This document shows positions 45,116 through 57,653 of a stretch of DNA of 64,000 nt, in pieces. The stretch's first letter is position 1. Each line of letters begins with the position of its first letter. The stretch spans positions 3,616,243-3,680,242 of the forward strand of contig CM029380.1 in the NCBI GenBank assembly GCA_017165825.1, given 5' to 3'. Origin of the DNA: Hepsetus odoe. Taxonomy: Eukaryota; Chordata; Actinopteri; Characiformes; Hepsetidae. The notes beneath the pieces are model-generated. The model made no database searches. It was given only the letters and a program-made list of their open reading frames with translations, and was not told the origin of the DNA. The translations under genes were made by a program, and so were the position numbers.

Positions 45116-45332
45116 GTGAAAGTGACTATCTGTTATTCTGAACACAGCAAAGCACACACAAAAAAATCATTGTCTGCATTTAACACACAGCGTGCAGCTG
45201 TTGGCAGTCATATCCAGCTCCCGGGGAGCGGTGATGGGGACGGTACCTTTCTCACTGGTCTGGGATTCAAACCCACAACCTTCTGATCCTGGGGCCTCAT
45301 CCCTAAACACTAACTAGATCACCGCTGCCCCA
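45116..45332 (-). mobile_element. SINE family A copy, reverse
   Basis: It starts GTGAAAGTGACTATCTGTTA, passes GCGGTGATGGGGACGGTACC and GGGATTCAAACCCACAACCT, and closes GATCACCGCTGCCCC. Confidence 0.85.
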
Positions 45333-46317
45333 AATCAAGGCAGCAGCAAGTCTGATCATTAAGTGGACAGAGTGAAACCACTGGCATGCCTGATACACAC
45401 ACACACACACACACACACTCACACACTACCTGCAGTGCTGAGAATAGTGCACCTTTAAAATCTAGCCATTAATATCTACTTTAATATCTCAGTGGTGGCA
45501 TCTGAAGGGGCATCACTGGACATGGAAGTAGGGGTTCAAAACTGTTGGGGAACCTCCAGAGTGCACCTACTGTGTTTCTGATAAATTGGCCCTAAAGTGT
45601 GGATATAAGGTAGGGGGTTTCTATTAAACTGGCAACATCCAGGGGTCTCAGGGCAGGTTCTGATCATCCAACTGCCAACGTCATCACTGCTTTAGCTAGA
45701 CTTCTGCTGTCTTTTAAAAGGACACATCATGGACGTTAACACTACTAATAAGGCCTGGATTATATTTATTAGAAATGTTGAATTTGTTATGATGTTTATA
45801 CAGTGTTGTACTGTATATATTGTATATAATGTTACTGGAGTAGCAGAATATGGACATCTTTAAAGAAATAGAACATGTTTAAATCACATTTCCCCCATTT
45901 TCTCTGCCTCATTTCATCTCTTTCTTGACACCCACACAGAATCAAGGCCATTCACTACACAAGGATGCCAGTGGGCGTTAGGTAGGATGTGACCTAGTTA
46001 ATGTTGGTGTTAAAGTCAGTTCAAGTGATTTTGTTTTCTCTCTGCTGATACTAACCCTGCCTCTGAAGGTGACTCACGCCCCTTCAATTTCTACGGACAA
46101 ACCTTAGAGCTGATAAGAGTCAAATACATGACGCTCTCTTTCTCACACACACACACACACACATTTATATAAAAGCACAAAATAATAAAATAACTGGTAA
46201 TCCATAAGAACACCATCTTTCTTACGTTTTCTAGTATCAAATATATATATTTACACTCACACACACACGAATGTGGTACAACGGTGTTGAAAATTTGTTT
46301 ATATATATATATATATA

Positions 46318-46863
46318 CAGTACTGTGCAAAAAGTTTTAGGCAGGTGTGGAAAAAATGCTATAAACAACGAACGCTTTCAGAAATATAAATAATGATTGT
46401 TTATTTTTATCAATTTACAAAATGCAACGTGAGCGAACAAAAGAAAAATCTAAATCAAATACATATTTGGTGTTTCTACCTTTTGCCTTCAGAGCAGCAT
46501 CAGTTCTTCTGGCCCCACAGAGCCCTGATCTCAACATCATCCAGTGTGTCTGGATCACATGAAGAGACAGAAGGATGTGAGGAAGCTACATCCACAGAAG
46601 ATCTGTGCTCAGTTCTCCAAGATGTTTGGAACGACCTACCGGCCGAGTTCCTTCAAAAACTGTGTGCGAGTGTACCTAGAAGAACTGATGCTGTTTTGAA
46701 GGCAAAGGGTGGTCCCACCAAATATTGATCTGATTTAGATTCTCTTTTGTTCATTCACTGCATCTTGTTGATTGATGAAAATAAATGATCAACACTTCCA
46801 TTTCTGAAAGCGTTCTGTTTACAGCATTTTTTTACACCTGCCTAAAACTTATGCACTGTACTG
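46318..46863 (+). mobile_element. non-autonomous Tc1/mariner element with ~75-bp inverted ends
   Basis: The left end begins CAGTACTGTGCAAAAAGTTT and the right end is its inverse (AAACTTATGCACTGTACTG), with similarity continuing about 75 bases inward. Both ends are flanked by TA. Inside, at about 46500-46727, a + strand frame retains the end of a transposase: FFWPHRALISTSSSVSGSHE after a damaged SPDLNIIQ-type motif, and FLQKLCASVPRRTDAVLKAK near its stop. The N-terminal DNA-binding domain and most of the catalytic core are gone. Confidence 0.85.
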
Positions 46864-46966
46864 TATATATATATATATAAACGTTTTTAGATTTGTATTG
46901 GTTTTTCTTTTTTTTTATTAAACTGGGTGTTTTTAACCCAAATACATTGTGCACTTCCCCCCTCGG

Positions 46967-46980
46967 CCTGCAGGGGGCAG
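46967..46980 (+). promoter_or_regulatory. CTCF-like core
   Basis: CCTGCAGGGGGCAG has one mismatch to CCASYAGRGGGCR. It lies 240 bases upstream of the GC-rich stretch that may be the mctp2 promoter. Motif evidence only. Confidence 0.35.
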
Positions 46981-47149
46981 AGCACACGCATTAATTGCCA
47001 TGAAATACAAGATGACCTTTAAAAACATTCCAATTAAAAAGGACATTAAAGAAAGAAATACCGGACAAAGTGCCTTTATATGTTCCTGCAAAAAACTGGA
47101 GATGTATGGTTTGTTTAAGGTGGAAAGAAATATTAATTGCAGGAGCTTC

Positions 47150-47324
47150 CGGGTGAGAAGTTGCGTCCCGGCGAAACTTCGATGTGATTTTAAATCGGCC
47201 GAAACCTCTCCTTTAACACCCCCCCCCGGTCCTCCTCCCGGTGATTCTCTCTGTCCACACATGTCTGTCTCGGGCTCTGCTCTCCGGGGAACATGGTTCT
47301 CACACACTTTAATCGCTGAAGCTG
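47150..47324 (+). promoter_or_regulatory. candidate mctp2 promoter and first noncoding exon
   Basis: A short GC- and CpG-richer island ends in GCTGAG|GTGAGT, a near-perfect donor at 47324/47325. The next acceptor compatible with a 5' UTR is 10 kb downstream at 57653, before the first recognised mctp2 coding exon. Assignment to mctp2 is inferred from position and strand only. Confidence 0.3.
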
Positions 47325-47351
47325 AGGTGAGTGATTCCACTTTTCTCCTGA

Positions 47352-47352
<1 letters not shown>

Positions 47353-47382
<30 letters not shown>
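47353..47382. repeat. (GACA)n microsatellite
   Basis: About seven GACA units, 29 bases after the candidate splice donor at 47325. Confidence 0.95.
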
Positions 47383-47383
<1 letters not shown>

Positions 47384-47499
47384 CGACTCACTGACACTCC
47401 TGAACGACTGACCGAGACTCAAGTCCAGCCTGACTGACTGTTGGGCTTTCTCAGAAACACACAACTTTCTCCACTTTCTCCTCTCCTTCTTTTCCTGTC

Positions 47500-48530
47500 A
47501 GTTACTGTTAGTAAATATACTCCTCTCAGGGTCACTGTTAGTACTTCCTGTCAGTAACTATTATAGTCAGTACTTACTGTCAGTATTTACACCAGTCAGT
47601 AACTATTCCTGTCAGTATCTTTCCATGTCAGTAACTACATCCATCAATAACTACACCCATCAGTAGCTATCCCTGTCAGTAGCTATCCCTGTCAGTAGCT
47701 ATCCCTGTCTGTAACTATCCCTGTCTGTAACTATCCCTGTCAGTAGCTATCCCTGTCAGTAACTATTCCTGTCTGTAACTATACCTGTCAGTAGCTATTC
47801 CTGTCTGTAACTATTCCTGTCTGTAACTATTCCTGTCAGTAGCTATCCCTGTCAGTAGCTATCCCTGTCTGTAACTATTCCTGTCTGTAACTATACCTGT
47901 AAGTATCTTTCCGTGTCAATAACTACATCCATCAATAACTATCCCTGTCAGTAACTATTAGTACTCCCTCCTATCAGTTAGTGTTAATGTCAGTGCTTCC
48001 TATCAGTAACTATTATAGTCAATACGCATGTCAGTAACTTTTCCTGTCGGTAACCATGCATGTCAGTAACTACACCTGTCAGTGACTATTCCTGTAAGAA
48101 GCTATACCTGTCAGTAACCATAGTAGCATAATAACTATCTTTGAGTGTTTTCTCTTAGTGACTCAGGATGTCAGTAATTAATTCCGGGTATTGTCCTGTC
48201 AGTAACTCACACTATCAGTCATTTATGTAAGTTACAATTTCTGCCAATACGTTACCATGTCAGTAAATATTTCTGTCAGTAATGAATGTCAGCTCCTGTT
48301 CCTGTCAGTAGCATGTCCTGTCAATAACTAGTCAGTAGTCCTGTCATTAATCTGTGCTGTCAGTAATTCGGGCTGTCAGTAGTCAGGCCTGTGAGTAATC
48401 AATGCTGTCTGTAACTCGTATTGTCAGTAACTCATTGTGTAAGTAATAAGTGCCCTCAGTGATCAGTCCTGTCAATAGTGAGTCCTGTCAGTGATCAGTC
48501 ATGTCAGTATTGTGGTCAGTAGTGGCTCGG
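47500..48530. repeat. ~1-kb degenerate minisatellite, 16-bp unit
   Basis: Units resemble CTATCCCTGTCAGTAG, nearly perfect around 47660-47890 and increasingly diverged to the right, where CTGTCAGTAA recurs at irregular spacing. Confidence 0.92.
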
Positions 48531-48661
48531 GCAGTGACAGAACCCAGGAGTCCCGAGACTTGAGCAGAACTCAGTCAGTTCTTCTTGTGCAGAACTGCAG
48601 AGCGGATTCTTTGCACATCCGGCAGCGACCAGACACAAAATAAAGATCCATCAGAAAAACA

Positions 48662-49139
48662 GAACCTGAACACAGAACCCGAACCTTAACCTGAACCCAA
48701 ACCCGAACCTTAACCTGAACCTGAACCTGAACACAGAACCCAAACCTTAACCTGAACCCGAACCCTAACCTGAACCCGAACCCGAACCTTAACCTGAACC
48801 TGAGCCTGAACACAGAACCTGAACACAGAACCCGAACCTGAACACAGAACCCAAACCTTAACCTGAACCCAAACCTTAACCTGAACCTGAACCTGAACAC
48901 AGAACCCGAACCTTAACCTGAACCCGAACACAGAACCTTAACCTAAACCCGAACATTAACCTGAACCTGAACACAGAACCTGAACCTGAACACAGAACCC
49001 AAACCTTAACCTGAACCTGAACACAGAACCCGAACCTTAACCTGAACCTGAACCCGAACCTTAACCTGAACCCGAACACAGAACCCGAACCCGAACCCGA
49101 ACCCGAACCTGAACACAGAACCTGAACCCGAACCCGAAT
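48662..49139. repeat. hexamer-variant satellite (CCTGAA/CCCGAA/CCTTAA/CACAGAAC)
   Basis: About 480 bases of 6-bp-periodic sequence such as GAACCTGAACCCGAACCTTA. The four CCCGAA units at 49084-49104 place four GGG runs with 3-nt loops on the minus strand. The FGFRLRFGF-like peptides on the minus strand are read-through of the repeat. Confidence 0.95.
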
Positions 49140-49354
49140 GCTCTGCTCTGTCGGATCGAGGGAATCCTGCAGCCTGGCGCGTCCAGCTGGGTGGATTCAT
49201 TCCTTCATTAATCAGCGGACAGTCTGACCCGGACGTCCCAGTGGATCGGCGTGGCGCCCGTTAGGTCTGTGTGTTTGGTTCTGTTTCGGTGCCACGCTGC
49301 GTCCAGTCGTCTCGTTTAGATAAGCAGCAAGTCTGTACATCAACAGAACACCTT

Positions 49355-49420
49355 TCACAGTCATATGCAAAAGTCTGGGCACCCCCTTTTAACAGAGAGA
49401 GCACTGTTTATTTGCTGAAT
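49355..49420 (+). mobile_element. Tc1/mariner-type terminal-repeat-like fragment
   Basis: CAGTCATATGCAAAAGTCTG followed by GGCACCCC resembles the end of another common fish Tc1/mariner family. No matching inverted end was found nearby, so this is at most a solo fragment. Confidence 0.4.
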
Positions 49421-49869
49421 TTTACATACTGTGAAAATTAAAGCTTAAAATGTGGGCTGTGAAAAAATAATGGCGCTGTATAAACATTCGGACCTTCTGA
49501 GAGCCTAACAGACTCGATTTCAGTGTGAGCAGAGGATTATTATTAAAAAGTCTTTCAGCTTAGGGTCTGTCTGGTTTCTTCAAGTTGTATTTCATGTGGG
49601 TGAAAGGATCCATCCATCCATTCATCCACCCATCCATCCATCATCCATCACCTACTTATCCCAGCCCACGTCCTGGGGCTGCGGTTTAAAGGTATAAATC
49701 ACTCTGATGATTATAATGCTGGTTTTCTGGACATTAATTAAACCTGGTCTTAAACCGCAGGACTAATTGTGTTTGGCCTTTAAAATCCCAACTACGCGTT
49801 GCCTCGTGGGGCTGATTTTATTTTCACAAAAAAACTGACATTTGTGAAGATCATCACTCCATATTTGTT

Positions 49870-50150
49870 CTTTCTTTCTTTTCACTTTTCTTTAAGTCTG
49901 AAGCACAATGTGCAGATTTCTTTCTTTCTTTCTTTCTCACTTTAATTGTAAAGTACAACGTGCATATTTCTTTCGTTCTTTCCTTCCTTCTTTCTTTGCT
50001 TTTCTTTGTCTAAAGCAGTGTGCAGATTTCATTCTCTTTCTTTCTTTTTCATTTTTCTATAAGCGTAAAGTACAATGTGCAGATTTCAGTCTTTCTTTCT
50101 TTGTTTTTCTGTAAGTCTCGAGCACAATGTGCAGATTTCTTTTTCTTTAC
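49870..50150. repeat. 50-60-bp minisatellite with TTTC-rich spacer, 5 copies
   Basis: The anchor CACAATGTGCAGATTTC or a variant recurs near 49904, 49954, 50014, 50071 and 50123, each followed by TTTC-rich sequence and a T-rich TAAGTCT/AAAG stretch. Confidence 0.88.
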
Positions 50151-51589
50151 CATCAATGTGTCGTATACGTGCAGTATCTGAAAACGTGCATGTAAATGTA
50201 AACTATTCCCTTAATCGCACCTGCGAACTTGGCCGTTCTGATGCGCGAATCACATAAAAAACTGCGGAGGATGCGTTCGGCAAATGAGCGTCTAAGAAAT
50301 CACCCGTTCGCTTTTTCTTCATCCTGACCCTCCTCAGATGCTCTGCTCGAATGTTCAAACATTTTTATAGAAACAGTGTTTCACAGTTTCAGAAGCCATG
50401 ATGCTGATCGGTGATGGTGATTGGTCATTAACACAAAAGAGCCTCAAACCACATTTCTGAACTAATGTGTCAGAATCGTTACGTAGATGATCAGCGTTAG
50501 TTTAACCGAAGAGCTCGTCTGGCTCTTCAGTCTCTCAAGCTCGATGTCTGTGTGTTTTTTTTTTTTTTTTTTTTTTTTTAAAGCTTTTCCTTTAAGAAAC
50601 AATGCAAAGTACAGCCATGTTGACGAGGGAGTCATTTTGAATTCTTCAGCGATTGTTTTGACGAGCACGACCGCTTGGCATCCTTGTAAAACCAAATTCT
50701 CACTGGCACGGGGAACGTGCACGAAGTAGGATCTGCAGATTGATAGAAGAACTTCCGTTTGTTGTCATTTCACATTGTTTTTAAGTTGCCAAAGGGTGAA
50801 AATGTTTTTTCAGCTTCCTACGAGTATGTAAGAGCGTTTGAGCTTAGAAGCGTTCATCGCAAACAAATGTTTGGAAAGGTTACAAAGAAACCACACATGT
50901 AACTAATATCCTCTGTTTTCTGCCATGTGACCAGCTACTTTTTCTGATCTGTTCCGTGAGAGCAGGATTCTCGTAGCCACCGAGGTCGGCAAAAACCAGC
51001 AGCTCCCACTCCGTCGAGCCCAAGCGTTTCGTTTTAGGAGGTTAATGATTGGTTGTGGGCTTGGCCTAAGTGCCGGTTTATGGTGTTCCTTTATCTGATG
51101 CAGTGGGTTCATTTAGTCCAACCATAATACCGAAAAAAGCGTTTCTGTATTTGTTACTGTGCCCCAATTTATATGTAAATGAGCTCTCTTCTGATTGGCT
51201 TCTTTCATAAAGTAGTGTAGGTTTAATTGCATGAATGGTAAAAAAAAAAAAAAGACTTTCCACCTTTTTGCAGACTAGTGTATTTGTCATTGTAAGAAAT
51301 TCAGTTTTGGCATGTCCGTTAAAACTACCGCTTAATTCGTTTTGCTAAAATCTGATCAAAAACCATATAAATTCAGCTGAGATTGCTAGAAAAGAGTCTG
51401 ATTTCCTGGGGCGTGCTTGATGGGTTCAGTCAGTAAACTGGATAATTTGAGTCGAGTGAGAATAAGCATCCTTTGCCGTGCTCTTGCTGGACAGAGGTGA
51501 CTTTTGGCTTAAGTTATCTGGCTAACTATCCAATCCTGCCTTTTGATGTTCACCCTGTTGTTATAATAAATAAATAAATGAACAAAAAA

Positions 51590-51893
51590 AAGGAAGGTCC
51601 TGGGTTCAATTCCCAGGCGGGACGGTCCGGGTCTTTTCTGTGTGAAGTTTGTATGTTCTCCCCGTGTCTGTGTGTGTTTCCAGGAGCTCTGGTTTCCGTC
51701 CGAAGACCTGCACGTCAGGTGGACTGGAGATGATGAATTGGCCGTAGGTGTGAGTGTGTTTGTCTGTCCTGCGATGGACTGGTGACCTGTCCAGGGTGTT
51801 TCCTCACCTTTTGCCCTGTGAGAGCTGGGATCAGCTCCAGCACCCCCTGCAACACTAATTGGGACAAGTGGCTCAGAAAATGAGCGAGAGTGA
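51590..51893 (+). mobile_element. SINE family C copy
   Basis: It includes GGTCCTGGGTTCAATTCCCA (B-box-like), GTATGTTCTCCCCGTGTCTG, GATGGACTGGTGACCTGTCC and the closing GTGGCTCAGAAAATGAGCGA. The head before the B box is missing. Confidence 0.85.
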
Positions 51894-52427
51894 GGGATTT
51901 AAAGCTGAATTTTTATGTTGGTTGACTGTGAGGGTTTGTGAAGCGACAGGTTGCTAAAAAATGCACTTCACGCTGTTTTCCTGTTTGGGTCAAATGTAGG
52001 GAATCATCCAAGATATTTATTGCTATTGCGATGATCTTTAAGGTCACGGCTCGTTCTGAACAGAAATGACAGGCGTGTGCCGTCAGCATGGGGCCACGTG
52101 ACGGAAAGTGTTAAGCACTAAGTTTGCATTAATATATAATAATAATATATCCGTGTAACAGGAAGGTATATTCTTAAACGTATCATCAAAATCATGCTGA
52201 TAATGTAATCGCTCCCCACTGTCACTATAATCAGCTTGAGACACACAAGGAAGCAGCCATTACTGTAATTACAACCAACATTTCTCATTTTTCGTTTGGC
52301 TCTTACGACATCATTCGGCATAATGTAGCACTTTGTTATCAGGTTTATCTGTTCCCTGCGGCCTTTTTCATTAAAACGTTTTTAAAGTATTGCCATTATA
52401 TTGAATTAAAATCCACTGCATGACAAA

Positions 52428-52565
52428 AAGAAGGTCCTGGGTTCGATTCCCAGGTGGGACGGTTCTCCCGTGTCTTTGTGAGTTTCCTCCAGGAGATCTA
52501 GTTTCCTCCCATCATCCAAAGACCTGCGCACGGACTGGAGGTGCTAAATTGACTCCTTGGTGCAG

Positions 52566-52596
<31 letters not shown>

Positions 52597-52742
52597 TGTG
52601 TTTGTATGTGTCTGCCCTGCGATGGACTGGCGACCTGTCCGAGGTGTTTCCCCGCCTTTCGCCCTGTGAGAACTGGGATAGGCTCCAGCGCCCCTTGTGA
52701 CCCTAATTAGGGCAAGCGGCTCAGAAAATGAATGAATGAATG
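52428..52742 (+). mobile_element. SINE family C copy
   Basis: GGTCCTGGGTTCGATTCCCA, GATGGACTGGCGACCTGTCC and AAGCGGCTCAGAAAATGAAT appear in family order, with an internal (TG)n run (52566-52590) and a terminal (GAAT)n tail. Confidence 0.88.
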
Positions 52743-53349
52743 ATACCATGTTCTTATTTCCATCACAGTGTTGAAAACTAAAGTGTTCGACGAATCCACA
52801 ACTGAAAAACCTACCGCAGTTAAAATGAGCCGCTTATATTTGAAGCACTTTCCGTAAGGTGAGCTGTTATCTCCTTGGTCGCATCCTTTTCTTTTTTGAG
52901 CAGGTAGACAGAACAGCTGCTTGTTAGCCTCCTCGCAGGATCAGATTTTGACCTTATTTCTTGGAGGATGCTCTTCAGTCTCCTCTGATAGAGCCGTAAA
53001 TACTTGGTTAGGTTTTAAGCAGACTGTAGAGAAAGTGAGAAAAGAGCTGATCTTTCCAGCCGAAGCCGTGCTGAGATGTTAATTATAGGCAGCGCGGACA
53101 AACACTAAACGGAGGAACGATAAAACTTTAACCAAACACTGAAGGGCTCAAATTATTTGCGCCAGCCTTGATTACATGGATGCCTTGCCTGATCAAAACA
53201 GAGCTGTGATTGGTCAGGATATTAACAGCACAAAACTAGAGCTGTCAGAATGCCTGGACCTTATTGGGTGACTGAACCGTGTGTATGATAAACATCCACG
53301 AGTCGTGATAAAGCCATACTCAGCCTGAGCATTCCCTACTGTAGTCACT

Positions 53350-53543
53350 TTCACTTTCACTGAAATGAAAAACACAACGAAATGCATCCTCGGTATTTAA
53401 CCCAAGCGTATCAGGGGGCAGCCATGGAGCAGTGATGGGGACGATGCCTTGCTCAAGGATACCTCGAGGGAACTTACTAGTCCAGGATTCAAATCCATGA
53501 CCTTCCCATCCTGGGTCCCTAGACACAAGGCCACCACTGCCGT
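53350..53543 (-). mobile_element. SINE family A copy, reverse
   Basis: AACACAACGAAATGCATCC, GAGCAGTGATGGGGACGATG and AAGGCCACCACTGCC place it in family A on the minus strand. The tail end is rearranged into a forward CACTTTCACTTTCAC. Confidence 0.75.
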
Positions 53544-55396
53544 TATACCGCTCGACAAGAGTTCCCACTTAAACCCGAATTATTGTTTTACTCCAAGTGA
53601 AAAAACAACCAGAAAATCTAATTCAGTATCTTGTTCAGTTATTTTTTATCTTTTTTCACTTTTGAACTTGCATGGTTTGGAGAAGGCGGTCTGCTATTTC
53701 GTGTTTTTCCTCTTTATTCTCAGCCTTTCACCCAAGAGTGAAAACATGCTCCGCTTCCTGGCACGTCCTTCAACCCTGAAAACTCTGGCCAAACAGATTA
53801 ACTCATGTTTCGTGATTTCCTGAGAAAGGATTGTCTGAGAGAGTTTTAAAGCCCAGACCCCTTCGTGTAAAGGCAACTTGACATAATTTCAGTTTTCATT
53901 TTTTCCAGGATTTTTGTCTGGGTTTGTGTACCAAAAGTAGAATCTCACTTCTCATGTGCATTTTACAGCAATATTGACATACTTTTCACTCCAGGAAAGT
54001 GATGATGTGATCCCTTTAATATATGCTGAGGCATGGTGGTCAGCACGTGCATCAATATAATCACAATCTTGATGCTTCGTCGATATCGGGCCGCCCTGGT
54101 GCTCATATCTGGAGATGAATGGCTGATTTAAAGTCTCTATTTATCATGTTTTAAAGGAGGCCTTCCCAGCACCCTGCCTTTTCCGGTTTTCAGCCAAATT
54201 TTGTCCCGTTGCTTCTCATCATCTTGTAATTTGTCTGTTTACGGACTGGTGGGACGTCCCACCCTATACCCAGCGTGCAATTTTCCCATAAACGCTGCGT
54301 ACAATGAGTTCTTTTGGACGCAGTCCCACTTGAGGACAGCTGTAAGGAGCTTAGGTCGCTCTTTTAAACATGTTTGAATGAAAAGCCGGAGGATGACTTG
54401 TGCAGGTGTTGCCCCGAACTGCAGCGTTGTGTTAATCCAGAACTATTCCCCTCCTCTTTATCTGTGCTGAGTGCAGCTTAAAGCATTAATTCCCGTCGGC
54501 CCCCACCCTCTCATGTTTGCTCAGCTTATTAATATTCTCTGCTGGGTAATGAACAGTCCAGGATGCGGTATGTTTGCTTCTGTCACTGCTGATGAAATGC
54601 TCTCTGACAGGCTGTGAACTCTGTGGGGATGCTGTTCAGATCATATCATGCTGAATCAGGCTTGCAAAGTTCGCTACGTTAAACCAAATAAACTGCAGGG
54701 CTTGGCAGTGTTTACGAACAGCACTGGTTAACGTGCCTTTATATTACACCGCTCTCGCAGTTTATACTAAAACACAAACTACAACAAAAGATAATTCACC
54801 AAACTGAGGAGCGATCTCTCTAGCTGCAGGTATTTACAGTAACGCTCAGGATGTCTGGGACAGTTTCTGTTTGTCCCAAAAACAGGTCAAGGGTGACAAA
54901 GGCTAGAGCTCTTTTCATACAGAGTATAGAAACAAAAAATGTTTGAAAAAAATGGCAGTACTGAATGAGATGCCTTGAACTGACTCACACACACACACAC
55001 ACACACACACCCACACACACCCACACCCACACCACAAGACAGCTTACCATGAACCAGGAGTGCAATTTAGCACGTTTTTGTAGCCGTTTGAATCGTTTGG
55101 CCAAAAGGAAACTTTTTCACAGTTTCTGTTTGCCCCATATGTGCCTGCAAAAAAAAAAAAAAAATAATAATTTTAGGGTTTAATCTGCTTCTTCATAAAA
55201 ATGACTGGAGTTTCAGATCACGGGCTGCAGGGAAGACGTGCACTTACTAATACCTCAGTAGAGTAGTGAGAACTTTAAAACTTTAATCATCATGTTTTTA
55301 AATCATGGAGGAACTATTTTTCTTCCTTTTGAAACAAAACGTTTTGTATGTTTTGTGTAAAAGCCTCATACAGTACTGTTAACTTTCCATTCTGAA

Positions 55397-55432
<36 letters not shown>

Positions 55433-57653
55433 GATTTGCAAAAATAACCTGTTTTGAATTCATCGTCTTTTTTGTGATGTCACAAAACCCATGACGTATT
55501 TCCACACTTCCAAGGCAAGCATCCTGAACAGAGATCATTTACATAAATCTACATATCGAAATGATAAAACTTCTAGATATGGGCCCTTTTTATAAGGAGG
55601 GATTCACTTTTTCGTGACTGAATGTGGACACAGCAGTGAGCGACCGTCCTTCCCAGAAACCTCCTGATCTTCAGCCTGATGTGTGTTCAAGCCCTCGTTT
55701 ACCCGGCCTTGGTTTTCAAAGGGTCTAGTTAATCTGTGGTTGTTTGTCCCGCAGGACTTTGGCGGTCCAGGAGGAATGGAACGTGAGTTCCGGGAAGGCA
55801 GTGTGGGGGTGTTAACGAATCTAGTGAGAGCTGCTGTTTAATTGGAACGTCTGTGTAGATGCAGAGTTGTTAAAAAGGCGGAGGAAATGAGAATCACACA
55901 GTAGAGGTTAATGAAAAGGGGCATTTTTATCATTTTACATGGCCTTCGTTCACAAAAACATCAGATATATACGTGTGTGTGTGTTTTATTCTTCTAGTTT
56001 TTTATTTTATATTTGTGTTTTTTAATTATTTTTAAAACTGGCACATTGGGAGAGAACCTAAAATAATGGTTTTGGTTCTAATCTCTCATTTCTCTGATTC
56101 TAATCTCTAATCTGCACCCATTCAGGTTCACACCTGCATAATCTTACTCATTCATTTGTATTGACTCTTTTCCGGACTGGATCACAAAGCAAGCGGCAGG
56201 TTTATCACAGAAGCCTGCAGGAAGTTTGCGATTGCTTTGAAATTTTATGGCCCACCGTGATCGGATTGCGCAAAAGACCCAGAGCTGCCTCGTGTAGGAG
56301 ATGAGGCTGTGTGTGCAGTGCTTGCTTTTAGGGTCTACAATAACCTCCCGCTGGATTGGTTTATGACCGTGTTCAAAGGTCATGCGAGTTTAATCTAAAA
56401 TGGCAATAAATTATGGGTTTTGTGCCACAAACACGAAGCCCATAATGCAGCCAGTCCATCTGCTGCCACCCGGCACATTATTATCCATCAGAAAGGGGAA
56501 ACTTCACTGACTTTTCAAAATTTCTGCATAATTCATTGCATCACTGCGATGCAAACTGAGCCATTTAGCGGTCTGAAATCGTGGTGTGGTGAAACTGTAT
56601 TGTGAGAAACAACTTGCTCTCTTCTCAACAGTGGTGGAAATGGGACCCCTGGTTCCCAACACCAAATCGAGCATTTTTATTTACTTCCCACGCAGTCAAA
56701 ATGTGTCAAAATCGCACTATGAAAGGTTGGGTTTTTAAATCGCAGGAGCATAAATTTGAAATATTTTCTCCAACCTGAACAGGTTTTAATTGTGCGAGTT
56801 TAGTAATAATATCTAGAAATGCAAAGCTTGTGAACTGGCGGTCTGGCCCAAACGTCAAGTCTGAAAAAATGAGCTTTTGGCCAAGAAAAAAAAATCACAT
56901 TTAAATTGCTAGTGTAGATATTAGATATTACGTGTGTGTGGACTTTCTTCAGAACAGAGCCATCATAACCCTTTCATGTTTAACTGTCTGTCTCTAGTGT
57001 GAGATGTTCCTGTTAGGTTTCTTCAGAAATGTCATGATATTTTACCCGAAACCATGCAACAACCATGCAACAACCATGCAACAACCATACAGAAACCATG
57101 CAGAAATGTTTCAAAGTTGATGAACTTCCCTTTAGGTTTGGGTGTAGTTGTTTCCTTGTGTGTTATTACAGCTCTGTGACTCTTTAGGGATGTGGGTAAA
57201 CAGCAGTTCATCACCAGCTTAAATTTCTTGGAGACTTTTCAACTTTTCTGTGACACCACCATGAGTAAACCCTTTCAGTCAAACAAGTGGAAACAGTTCC
57301 TTAAAGGGCTGCTGATCAGACCGCTGAACCTGTGAGCTGTAGAGGTAGTTTTGTGGTAGTTTGATTAGTGGTGAAAAGCTTAGTTACTTCTGAAACTCGT
57401 CATGTCTGTGCATGTGAGGTTAGAGCCATTTTACTGCAGAGCTCTGTAAGAAATGCCCTGGTCTTCTTTTTTTTTTTTTTTTTCACACTTACATTCACTA
57501 CAGTTGTTTATGATCTATAATGTTTTATATTATATTATTATACATATTTATATTTTATACAATATGCATACACCATACTGACCCGGTGATAGTTTTTAAG
57601 TGTGACAAATGAAAGTTGTCCTGATTTTTTGTTACTTTCTCCATAAAAAACAG

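Larger units (their letters stand above)
44766..57653. other. mef2a-mctp2 intergenic region and mctp2 5' end
   Basis: Nearly 13 kb without a recognised coding exon on either strand. It contains SINEs, a Tc1-type element, the tandem-array cluster at 47350-50150, a possible mctp2 first exon near 47.2-47.3 kb, and AT-rich unique DNA. From 53.6 to 57.6 kb I see only microsatellites: (CA)n 54985-55012, (ATT)n 55396-55431, and an ACCATGCAACA tandem at about 57053-57105. Confidence 0.5.

Noticed and set aside
46933..47437. 154- and 162-residue open frames on opposite strands
   Set aside because: Both cross a C-run, a CpG island and the (GACA)n repeat. Neither resembles a known protein; the region looks more like a promoter and exon end.
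48571..49200. Minus-strand FRFRLRFGF-type repeat proteins
   Set aside because: They read through a hexamer satellite; a 6-bp period gives repeating dipeptides in every frame.
55755..55782. 28-nt exon-like segment (TTTGTCCCGCAG to GTGAGT)
   Set aside because: The borders are good, but there is no independent support and the frame cannot be tested. It is kept only as an alternative mctp2 leader exon.
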